Below, piece by piece: positions 1 to 5,008 of a stretch of DNA of 5,008 nucleotides. Under the pieces are notes generated by a model. It did no database searches. It saw nothing but the letters and a program-made list of their open reading frames with translations, and was not told the origin of the DNA. Both the position numbers and the translations under genes were made by a program. Source of the stretch: a bacterium (lineage in GTDB: Bacteria > JAUVQV01 > DATDCY01); assembly GCA_036524115.1 (NCBI GenBank), contig DATDCY010000080.1, positions 1 to 5,008 of the forward strand, in the 5' to 3' direction. The number at the start of each line of letters is the position of its first letter. Positions within the stretch are counted from its first letter, which is position 1.

Positions 1-253
1 CGGCGGGGCGCACGCGGGTCTCGAGGAAATCGCGCAGCACGCCGTACGCCTGCCGCGCCTCGATGAAGCGGTCCGCGTGGCGCCGCCGGGCGGCCGCCTC
101 GGGGACGCGGTCGGGGTGCCAGCGCAGGGCGGCGCGCCGCCAGGCGGCCCGCAGGCCGGACTCCTGGAGGTGGCCGAGGAAGCCGGGATCGAGCCGGTGC
201 CCGAAGAGGACGCGGCAGGCCTCCAGCAGCTCGGTGTGCGATGGCGTGCCCAT
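1..253 (-). CDS. J-domain (DnaJ-like) protein, N-terminal part, cut by window edge
   Basis: The minus strand is open from an ATG at 253-251 to the window edge (84 codons, no stop), so the C-terminus is missing. The product begins MGTPSHTELLEACRVLFG. It then has a helix II-like segment ending in RWHPDR, with the diagnostic HPD triad at residues 46-48, a short loop, and a helix III-like segment (about 60-77) containing ARQAYGVLRDF. This matches the J-domain layout: helix II, HPD, then helix III with a conserved aromatic and the xxAYxVL pattern. J-domains stimulate ATP hydrolysis by DnaK/Hsp70. Whether this is a full co-chaperone or a J-domain fused to something else cannot be seen. It is not classic DnaJ, whose J-domain starts at residue 3-5 with YYxxLGV and has KxxHPDxN. 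The usual helix I motif is weak and the post-HPD residues are RVPE. The gene diverges from rpsB. No Shine-Dalgarno sequence lies at normal spacing. Family call is confident; exact role is unknown. Confidence 0.8.
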   Translation of the reverse strand, partial: MGTPSHTELLEACRVLFGHRLDPGFLGHLQESGLRAAWRRAALRWHPDRVPEAAARRRHADRFIEARQAYGVLRDFLETRVRPA

Positions 254-262
254 TCGCGGCCG

Positions 263-268
263 ATTATA
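263..268 (-). promoter_or_regulatory. Perfect -10 hexamer (TATAAT) for the J-domain gene
   Basis: Read on the minus strand, 268-263 is TATAAT, a full match to the sigma70 -10 consensus and a striking AT patch in this GC-rich sequence. It ends 9 nt before the ATG at 253, so transcription would start within a few bases of the start codon and give a leaderless or nearly leaderless mRNA. The best -35 at normal spacing is weak (TTCCCG at 292-287, 18-nt spacer). A GGAGG on the same strand (278-274) lies upstream of the -10 and 20 nt from the ATG, so it is unlikely to serve as the ribosome binding site. Confidence 0.5.
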
Positions 269-287
269 GGGCTCCTCCCCCTCTCGC

Positions 288-305
288 GGGAAGCCCGGGA
301 AGCCC
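288..305. repeat. Two tandem copies of a 9-bp unit GGGAAGCCC
   Basis: GGGAAGCCC occurs at 288-296 and again, directly adjacent, at 297-305, inside the divergent intergenic region. With only two short GC-rich copies it may be chance or slippage. No function is evident. Confidence 0.5.
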
Positions 306-346
306 GGCGCGGCGGCACGACGCGCTGGCGGCGCCGTGACGGCAGC

Positions 347-375
347 TTGCACTTCCGCCGATCCTGGGCTACTAT
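347..375 (+). promoter_or_regulatory. Candidate sigma70-type promoter for the rpsB operon
   Basis: A -35-like TTGCAC (347-352) is separated by exactly 17 nt from a -10-like TACTAT (370-375). The -10 keeps the key T1, A2, A5 and T6 positions of TATAAT, and the -35 keeps the TTG core. This falls in the only locally AT-enriched part of the 239-bp gap between the divergent genes. Transcription would begin near 382 and leave a leader of about 110 nt before the rpsB ATG. The discriminator after the -10 is GC-rich (CCGACGG), as is common at stringently controlled ribosomal promoters; that regulation is inferred. No other + strand promoter of similar quality was seen in the window. Confidence 0.5.
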
Positions 376-404
376 CCGACGGTTTTCATCACACACGCGC
401 CGTC

Positions 405-441
405 TGCCGGCACCGGGTTCCCTGCGGGGAGCGTGCCGGCA
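405..441 (+). promoter_or_regulatory. Long hairpin in the rpsB mRNA leader
   Basis: TGCCGGCAC at 405-413 pairs with GTGCCGGCA at 433-441, giving a 9-bp, nearly all-GC stem. After a small asymmetric internal loop, TCCC (419-422) can pair with GGGA (427-430) across a 4-nt loop. A two-part helix with an internal loop in a ribosomal protein leader resembles binding sites for autoregulatory ribosomal proteins. S2 represses its own rpsB-tsf mRNA in E. coli. Homology to that leader is not claimed. No U-tract follows, so this is not an intrinsic terminator. Confidence 0.45.
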
Positions 442-468
442 CGGGAAGGGCGGCGCGGAGGCAAGAAA

Positions 469-483
469 CCCGAGAGCGGGAGG
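469..483 (+). promoter_or_regulatory. rpsB ribosome binding site partly held in a small hairpin
   Basis: The Shine-Dalgarno sequence GGGAGG lies at 478-483, with a 9-nt spacer to the ATG at 493. CCCG (469-472) can pair with CGGG (477-480) around an AGAG loop, which would bury the first three G residues of the Shine-Dalgarno sequence. The stem is only 4 bp, though all G-C, so a translational switch is a suggestion and not shown. This strong site supports the start at 493 over the in-frame ATG-less upstream extension. Confidence 0.5.
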
Positions 484-492
484 TACGTCGGC

Positions 493-1350
493 ATGTCGGC
501 AGTGACCATGAAGCAGCTCCTCGAGGCCGGGGTTCACTTCGGCCACCAGACCAAGCGCTGGAACCCGAAGATGAAGAAGTACATCTTCGACGCGCGCAAC
601 GGCATCTACATCATCGACCTGCAGAAGACGATCCGGCTCTTCAAGGAGGCCTGCGACTTCGCGCGCCAGGTGGCGGCCGAGGGGCGCACGGTGCTCTTCG
701 TCGGCACGAAGAAGCAGGCGCAGGACGTCGTGGCCGAGGAGGCGCTGCGCTGCGGTGGCCACTACATGAACCAGCGCTGGCTCGGCGGGACGCTGACGAA
801 CTTCGTGACGATCCACCAGGGCATCCAGCGCATGCGCGGCTACGAGGAGCAGAAGGCGGCCGGCTTCGCGGGCCTCAACAAGCGCGAGGTCGCGCGGATC
901 GAGGCGGAGCTGGAGAAGCTCCAGAAGTACATGAGCGGCATCCGCGACATGGACAAGCTCCCCGGCGCGGTCTTCGTCATCGACACCAAGAAGGAGCGGC
1001 TGGCGGTGCACGAGGCCAACCGCCTCGGGATCCCGGTGATCGCGACCGTGGACACCAACTGCGACCCGGACGGGATCGACTACGTGATCCCCGGCAACGA
1101 CGACGCGATCCGCTCGGTCAAGCTCATCACGGGCAAGATCGCGGACGCGGTCATCGAGGGCGCCGCGATCTGGCAGGAGAAGCAGGCGGCGGCGGCCCAG
1201 CAGGCGCAGGAGGCGGCGCAGGAGGCCGCGGACGCATCCGGAGAGGCCAAGCCCAAGGCGCGGCGCGCGGCGAAGAAGCCCGGCGCGCCGGCCCTCGAGG
1301 AGGTCTTCAGCGACGAGGCTGGCGCGGCTGACGCCGGCGAGGAGGGGTAG
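493..1350 (+). CDS. rpsB: 30S ribosomal protein S2
   Basis: S2 binds late in assembly of the 30S subunit, near the head-body junction, and is needed for S1 docking. The product is 285 aa. The start [19 protein letters not shown] matches the family N-terminus, and GGGAGG at 478-483 supports it; a GTG at 433 would add 20 unrelated residues. S2 signature 1 ([16 protein letters not shown]) is at residues 10-25, and signature 2 ([12 protein letters not shown] onward) is at about 157-181. The helical hairpin insert lies at about 112-150, and the core ends near residue 228. After that comes a tail of about 55 residues, first Ala/Gln/Glu-rich, then Lys/Arg/Ala-rich ([12 protein letters not shown]), then acidic to the end. 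Typical S2 is about 230-260 aa, so the tail is long. The gene heads the operon and ends 4 nt before tsf, and autoregulation by S2 through the leader is plausible. Confidence 0.98.
   Translation: MSAVTMKQLLEAGVHFGHQTKRWNPKMKKYIFDARNGIYIIDLQKTIRLFKEACDFARQVAAEGRTVLFVGTKKQAQDVVAEEALRCGGHYMNQRWLGGTLTNFVTIHQGIQRMRGYEEQKAAGFAGLNKREVARIEAELEKLQKYMSGIRDMDKLPGAVFVIDTKKERLAVHEANRLGIPVIATVDTNCDPDGIDYVIPGNDDAIRSVKLITGKIADAVIEGAAIWQEKQAAAAQQAQEAAQEAADASGEAKPKARRAAKKPGAPALEEVFSDEAGAADAGEEG
1340..1345 (+). promoter_or_regulatory. Ribosome binding site of tsf, inside the end of rpsB
   Basis: A perfect AGGAGG lies within the last codons of rpsB, 9 nt before the GTG at 1355. It fixes GTG as the tsf start and suggests that translation of tsf follows rpsB closely. 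Confidence 0.75.
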
Positions 1351-1354
1351 GGAC

Positions 1355-1951
1355 GTGGCGGACGTCAGCGCGAACCTGGTGAAGGAGCTCCGGGAGAAGA
1401 CCGGGGTCGGCATGATGGAGTGCAAGAAGGCCCTTGCCGAGTGCGGCGGGGACATGGAGAAGGCCACCGAGCACCTGCGCAAGAAGGGCATGGCGTCGGC
1501 GGCCAAGAAGTCGCACCGCACGACCGGCGAGGGGCTGATCGAGGCCTACATCCACCCGGGCAACAAGGTCGGCGTGCTCATCGAGGTCAACTGCGAGACG
1601 GACTTCGTGGCGCGCACCGACGCCTTCCGCGCGCTCGTGCACGACCTGGCGATGCAGGTCGCCGCGGCGATGCCGCTGGCGGTGTCCCCGGACGAGCTGG
1701 ACCAGAACCTGGTGGCCAAGGAGCGCGAGATCCTCGCCGAGCAGGCCAAGGCCAGCGGCAAGCCCGAGAAGATCGTCGAGAAGATGGTCGAGGGCCGGAT
1801 CCAGAAGTTCTACGAGGAGGTCTGCCTCCTCGAGCAGCCCTTCGTCAAGGACCAGGACCGCAGGGTCAAGGACATCGTGACCGAGGCGATCGCGAAGATC
1901 GGCGAGAACATCCGGGTCCGGCGCTTCACGCGCTACCAGCTCGGGAGGTAG
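1355..1951 (+). CDS. tsf: Elongation factor Ts, short form
   Basis: EF-Ts is the cytosolic guanine nucleotide exchange factor that recycles EF-Tu from GDP to GTP. The product is 198 aa from a GTG start with a perfect AGGAGG upstream. The N-terminal UBA-like domain (about 1-50) contains [19 protein letters not shown], which binds EF-Tu. The core follows, with the family signature region [16 protein letters not shown] (about 73-88). The catalytic Thr-Asp-Phe at 82-84 corresponds to Asp80-Phe81 of E. coli, which disturb the Mg2+ site of EF-Tu. The ending [20 protein letters not shown] and [10 protein letters not shown] is typical of family C-termini. E. coli EF-Ts is about 283 aa; this one has the compact form seen in Thermus and many deltaproteobacteria, with only one core repeat and no coiled-coil insert. 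It is complete and not truncated. It is cotranslated with rpsB, 4 nt upstream. Confidence 0.97.
   Translation: MADVSANLVKELREKTGVGMMECKKALAECGGDMEKATEHLRKKGMASAAKKSHRTTGEGLIEAYIHPGNKVGVLIEVNCETDFVARTDAFRALVHDLAMQVAAAMPLAVSPDELDQNLVAKEREILAEQAKASGKPEKIVEKMVEGRIQKFYEEVCLLEQPFVKDQDRRVKDIVTEAIAKIGENIRVRRFTRYQLGR
1943..1948 (+). promoter_or_regulatory. Ribosome binding site of pyrH
   Basis: GGGAGG lies within the last codons of tsf, 9 nt before the GTG at 1958. It supports that GTG as the pyrH start even though it gives a longer N-terminus than usual. Confidence 0.65.
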
Positions 1952-2710
<759 letters not shown>

Positions 2711-2727
2711 GGGGGACGCACACGGCG

Positions 2728-3285
2728 ATGCTCAAGGACATCGAGAAGGCCGCGCAGGAGAAGATGCAGCACTCAATGGCGGTCCTGAAGAAGGAGTTCG
2801 GGACCATCCGGACCGGGCGCGCGACGCCGGCGCTGCTCGACGGGGTCAGCGTCGAGTACTACGGGACGCCGACGCCCGTGACCCAGGTGGCCTCGGTGTC
2901 CATCCCCGAGAGCCGCTCGATCGTGATCCAGCCCTGGGACCCCTCGATCATGGGCGAGATCGAGAAGGCGATCCTGCGCGCGAACCTCGGTCTGACGCCG
3001 ACCAACGACGGCAAGGTCATCCGCATCTCGATCCCGGCGCTCACCGAGGAGCGGCGCAAGGACCTGGTCAAGGTTGCGCGCAAGTACGCCGAGGAGGGCC
3101 GCGTCTCGCTGCGCAACGTGCGCCGCGACGTGAACGAGCAGATCAAGAAGCTCGAGAAGGACGGCAAGATCTCCGAGGACGAGATGCGCCGGGCGCAGGA
3201 GCGCGTCCAGAAGCTGACCGACGACTTCACCGCGCAGGTCAACCAGGCCATCGAGAAGAAGGAAAAGGAGATCATGGAGATCTGA
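2728..3285 (+). CDS. frr: Ribosome recycling factor
   Basis: RRF works with EF-G to split post-termination 70S ribosomes and free the mRNA and tRNA. The product is 185 aa, the standard family length. Domain I, a three-helix bundle, is formed by residues 1-29 and about 105-185. Domain II, a beta sandwich, is inserted between them (about 30-104). Conserved stretches include [17 protein letters not shown] (24-40), [14 protein letters not shown] (69-82), [15 protein letters not shown] (86-100) and PALTEERRK (103-111). [11 protein letters not shown] (126-136) contains Arg132, which is essential in E. coli RRF, and [19 protein letters not shown] (147-165) follows. The ATG at 2728 fits the family start ([13 protein letters not shown]). 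Its Shine-Dalgarno sequence is moderate: AGGGGG at 2710-2715 with a spacer of 12 nt. The reading frame stays open far upstream through pyrH and tsf, but that extension is a high-GC artefact. It lies 17 nt after pyrH. Confidence 0.97.
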   Translation: MLKDIEKAAQEKMQHSMAVLKKEFGTIRTGRATPALLDGVSVEYYGTPTPVTQVASVSIPESRSIVIQPWDPSIMGEIEKAILRANLGLTPTNDGKVIRISIPALTEERRKDLVKVARKYAEEGRVSLRNVRRDVNEQIKKLEKDGKISEDEMRRAQERVQKLTDDFTAQVNQAIEKKEKEIMEI

Positions 3286-3347
3286 TCCGGCGCCGGGTCC
3301 CGCACCGGGGCCCGTGCCGGGCGCGGATCGCCAGCCGCTCCCCCGCC
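3286..3347 (+). other. GC-rich frr-uppS gap with inverted repeats
   Basis: This 62-nt gap is the longest inside the operon. It holds the palindrome CCGGCGCCGG (3287-3296). It also holds a stem of 7 pairs with one bulge: CCCGCAC (3299-3305) pairs with GTGCCGGG (3314-3321), with C3317 bulged, around an 8-nt loop. No T-run follows, so it does not look like an intrinsic terminator. The stretch before the uppS GTG is C-rich and contains no usable Shine-Dalgarno sequence. Confidence 0.5.
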
Positions 3348-4061
3348 GTGGACGAGCACCACGAGCCCTGGCCGCGTCACGTGGCCGTCATCATGGATGG
3401 CAACGGCCGCTGGGCGCGGCGCCGCCACCTCCCCCGCATCGAGGGGCACCGCGCCGGGGTCAAGTCCGCCCGCGCCGCGATGGAGGTCTGCCGCGACCTG
3501 GGCGTCCCGGTGCTGACGCTCTACACCTTCTCGCTCGAAAACTGGCGGCGCCCCCAGGCGGAGGTGGACGAACTGATGCGCCTGCTGCACCGCTACCTCG
3601 CGCGCGAGGCGCCGCGGCTCGCCGCGAACCGCGTGCGCTTCCGCGCGCTCGGGCGCCTCGGGATGCTGCCGGCGAAAGTGCGCGCGAAGGTCGAGGAGCT
3701 GACGGCCGCCACGGCGGGCAACGACCGGCTCACCCTCTGTCTCGCGCTGAGCTACGGCGGGCGCGCCGAGATCGTCGACGCGATCAACGCGGCGGCCGCC
3801 GCGCGGGTGGCGGCGGGCCGGGAGCCGGGCCCGCTCGCGCCGGCGGACATCGCCGCGCATCTCTACGCGCCCGACGTGCCGCCGCCGGACCTGATCATCC
3901 GCACCAGCGGCGAGGTGCGCCTCTCGAACTTCCTGCTCTGGGAGTCGGTCGGCGCGCGGCTGGTCTTCGTCCCCGAGCTGTGGCCCGACTTCAACGCGAA
4001 GCGCCTCGCGGCGCTGGTCTCGGCCGAGCGGGCGCGCCACGCCGCGCAGGTGGCCCGGTGA
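3348..4061 (+). CDS. uppS: Isoprenyl (undecaprenyl diphosphate) synthase
   Basis: This is a cis-prenyltransferase that extends farnesyl diphosphate with isopentenyl diphosphate to the long carrier lipid used in cell wall and glycan synthesis. It is a cytosolic, membrane-associated dimer. The product is 237 aa, near the usual 240-255. HVAVIMDGNGRWARRR (11-26) contains Asp17, Asn19 and Trp22, and Asp17 equals the catalytic Mg2+ ligand Asp26 of E. coli. It is followed by GHRAG (33-37), TLYTFSLENWRRP (57-69), LSYGGRAEIVDAI and RTSGEVRLSNFLLW (185-198). The end LWPDF is conserved. Oddly, Arg204 stands where E. coli has Glu213, a Mg2+ ligand, and the surrounding GARLVFVPEL departs from the usual YAELYFTD. 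The GTG start at 3348 is the first ATG or GTG in frame and gives a normal N-terminus, but no Shine-Dalgarno sequence precedes it. The stop overlaps the cdsA start. Confidence 0.93.
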   Translation: MDEHHEPWPRHVAVIMDGNGRWARRRHLPRIEGHRAGVKSARAAMEVCRDLGVPVLTLYTFSLENWRRPQAEVDELMRLLHRYLAREAPRLAANRVRFRALGRLGMLPAKVRAKVEELTAATAGNDRLTLCLALSYGGRAEIVDAINAAAAARVAAGREPGPLAPADIAAHLYAPDVPPPDLIIRTSGEVRLSNFLLWESVGARLVFVPELWPDFNAKRLAALVSAERARHAAQVAR

Positions 4062-4840
4062 AGCGCCTGCTCTCGGCCCTCGTGGGCATCCCGCTGGTCC
4101 TGGCGGTGGTCTTCGGGGCCGGCGCGGCGGCGTTCGGGCTCGTCGTGCTGGCGGTCGCCCTGCTGGCCCTCCACGAGTACCTCGCGCTCTGCGGCGTCGA
4201 GACCGTGATCGCCGTGACGGTCCTCGGCTGCGCCGCCCCGCTGCTGGGGGCGCTGCCTTTCGGGTACGCGCCGGCCGTGGCCAGCATCGTGCTCCCCGTG
4301 CTCGCGCTCGCGGCGCTCTGGCGCGTCGAGGACCCGGCGCGGCGCTTCCGCGGGGTGGCCGAGGGCGCCTTCGGCCTCGGCTACATCGGCTACGCGATGG
4401 GCTGCCTCTGGTTCCTCCGCGAGGAGCTGGCCGGCGGTCCGGCCTGGGTCTTCCTCGTGCTCGTCGCGACCTGGGCCGGCGACAGCGCCGCCTACTACGC
4501 CGGCTCGCGGTTCGGCCGGCGGAAGTTCGCGCCGCTGCTGAGCCCGAACAAGACCTGGGCCGGCGCAGTCGGCGGCCTCGCCGGGGCCGTCGCGGGCGGC
4601 TGCGCCGCGCTGCCGCTCTTCGACGGGGCGGTGTCGCTGCCGGCGGCCGCGGCGACGGGCCTCGCCGTCGGGGTCGCCGGCCAACTCGGCGACCTCTTCG
4701 AGTCGCTCTGGAAGCGCGCGAAGGGCGTGAAGGACTCGGGCCGGCTCATCCCCGGCCACGGCGGAATCCTGGACCGGATCGACAGCCTGCTGCTGGGCAT
4801 ACCCGTGGGCTACCACCTCGCGCGGGCGATCACGGGCTAG
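4058..4840 (+). CDS. cdsA: Phosphatidate cytidylyltransferase (CDP-diacylglycerol synthase)
   Basis: CdsA is an integral inner-membrane enzyme that makes CDP-diacylglycerol from phosphatidate and CTP, the branch-point precursor of phospholipids. The product is 260 aa, within the family range (about 250-290). It starts with MKRLLSALVGIPLVLAVVF, a typical N-terminal membrane segment, and has roughly seven to eight hydrophobic stretches. WAGDSAAYYAGSRFG (about 139-153, Asp142) and SPNKTW (162-167) match the conserved metal and substrate region. The full family signature lies at about 216-242: Ser216, WKRAKGVKD, then PGHGGILDRID. The GTG start at 4058 shares GTGA with the uppS stop, so the genes overlap by 4 nt and are probably translationally coupled. 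AGGTGG at 4048-4053 is a short-spaced candidate ribosome binding site. The same frame is open upstream to 3314 across uppS, but that part is a shadow with no family match. Confidence 0.96.
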   Translation: MKRLLSALVGIPLVLAVVFGAGAAAFGLVVLAVALLALHEYLALCGVETVIAVTVLGCAAPLLGALPFGYAPAVASIVLPVLALAALWRVEDPARRFRGVAEGAFGLGYIGYAMGCLWFLREELAGGPAWVFLVLVATWAGDSAAYYAGSRFGRRKFAPLLSPNKTWAGAVGGLAGAVAGGCAALPLFDGAVSLPAAAATGLAVGVAGQLGDLFESLWKRAKGVKDSGRLIPGHGGILDRIDSLLLGIPVGYHLARAITG

Positions 4841-4845
4841 GAGGG
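4840..4845 (+). promoter_or_regulatory. Ribosome binding site of dxr
   Basis: GGAGGG begins at the last base of the cdsA stop codon and sits 7 nt before the ATG at 4853. It is the best-placed Shine-Dalgarno sequence in the right half of the window and supports that start. Confidence 0.7.
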
Positions 4846-4852
4846 ACGCGCG

Positions 4853-5008
4853 ATGCGACAGGTGGCTATCCTCGGCTCTACCGGCTCCATCGGCCTGAGC
4901 GCTCTGGACGTCGTGCGCGCCTCCGGCGGGCGGCTGGCGGTCGCGGCGCTCGCCGCCGGCTCGAACTGGCGGGCGCTGGCGGCGCAGGCGCGCGAGCTGC
5001 GGCCGCGG
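4853..5008 (+). CDS. dxr: 1-deoxy-D-xylulose 5-phosphate reductoisomerase, N-terminal part
   Basis: Dxr (IspC) converts 1-deoxy-D-xylulose 5-phosphate to 2-C-methyl-D-erythritol 4-phosphate with NADPH, the committed step of the MEP isoprenoid pathway, in the cytosol. Only 52 codons are in the window, of about 380-400 expected. They begin MRQVAILGSTGSIGLSALDV, with the NADPH-binding loop GSTGSIG at 8-14. The sequence continues with a beta strand and AALAAGSNWRALAAQARE, matching the family pattern ALAAGxNxxxLAxQ. The start is firm because of GGAGGG 7 nt upstream and the normal family N-terminus. It follows cdsA by 12 nt. The product supplies the isoprenoid units used by UppS in the same cluster. 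The gene runs off the right edge; metal-binding and substrate residues cannot be checked. Confidence 0.95.
   Translation, partial: MRQVAILGSTGSIGLSALDVVRASGGRLAVAALAAGSNWRALAAQARELRPR

Noticed and set aside
288-305. 9-bp tandem repeat as a regulator binding site or start of a repeat array
   Set aside because: Only two short GC-rich copies are present, with no further copies nearby and no symmetry typical of an operator.
63-505. Two overlapping + strand open frames (63-269 and 77-505) in the left part of the window
   Set aside because: They run opposite the J-domain gene or into the leader and rpsB start, have Arg/Ala/Gly-biased products and show no family features. The minus-strand reading gives a real domain instead.
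336-1331. Open + strand frame through the leader and rpsB in a different frame
   Set aside because: Its product is low-complexity Arg/Gly-rich, while rpsB in the correct frame is unambiguous.
3287-3321. Intrinsic terminator between frr and uppS
   Set aside because: Stems are present but no T-rich tract follows, and the downstream genes have no visible promoter of their own.
2859-4040. Open minus-strand frame antisense to frr and uppS
   Set aside because: It covers parts of two certain genes, the composition is biased, and no family features are visible. It is a shadow frame.
3314-4057. Apparent 5' extension of cdsA across uppS
   Set aside because: CdsA begins normally at the GTG at 4058, and uppS occupies this stretch in another frame with conserved motifs.
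3863-4816. Open minus-strand frame antisense to cdsA
   Set aside because: It is low-complexity, rich in Arg, Ala and Glu, and lies opposite a gene with a full family signature.

Overview
This is a very GC-rich (about 70% by eye), almost fully coding stretch of bacterial chromosome. It carries the conserved gene run rpsB-tsf-pyrH-frr-uppS-cdsA-dxr, all on the + strand. A divergent, truncated gene for a J-domain protein sits at the left edge. There is no sign of mobile DNA, CRISPR, tRNA or rRNA. The gene order, the short EF-Ts, the high GC content and the GTG starts fit a high-GC Gram-negative lineage such as a deltaproteobacterial group (Desulfuromonadota or Myxococcota type) or Methylomirabilota. 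The window alone does not settle the taxon.

Layout. Positions 1-253 (minus strand) hold the N-terminal 84 codons of a protein with a clear HPD-type J-domain. Positions 254-492 are the only substantial non-coding region. It has a perfect TATAAT hexamer facing left, close to the J-protein start. It also has a plausible rightward sigma70-type promoter (347-375) and a leader of about 110 nt with two hairpins in front of rpsB, one of which covers part of the ribosome binding site. From 493 to the right edge the genes are tightly packed. The gaps are 4 nt (rpsB-tsf), 6 nt (tsf-pyrH), 17 nt (pyrH-frr), 62 nt (frr-uppS) and 12 nt (cdsA-dxr), and uppS and cdsA overlap by 4 nt. No intrinsic terminator was seen, so a single long transcript is likely.

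How the genes work together. The first four genes serve translation and nucleotide supply: ribosomal protein S2, elongation factor Ts, UMP kinase and ribosome recycling factor. The last three serve the envelope. UppS makes the long polyprenyl diphosphate carrier for peptidoglycan and other glycans, CdsA makes CDP-diacylglycerol for phospholipids, and Dxr commits carbon to the MEP pathway, which supplies the isoprenoid units UppS uses. The cluster thus couples protein synthesis capacity to membrane and wall synthesis.

This is mostly an ordinary housekeeping region, and I found no undescribed multi-gene system. The points most worth a second look are an Arg in UppS where the family has a Mg2+-binding Glu, the structured rpsB leader, the possibly leaderless J-domain gene, and the hairpin-rich frr-uppS gap that lacks a Shine-Dalgarno sequence.
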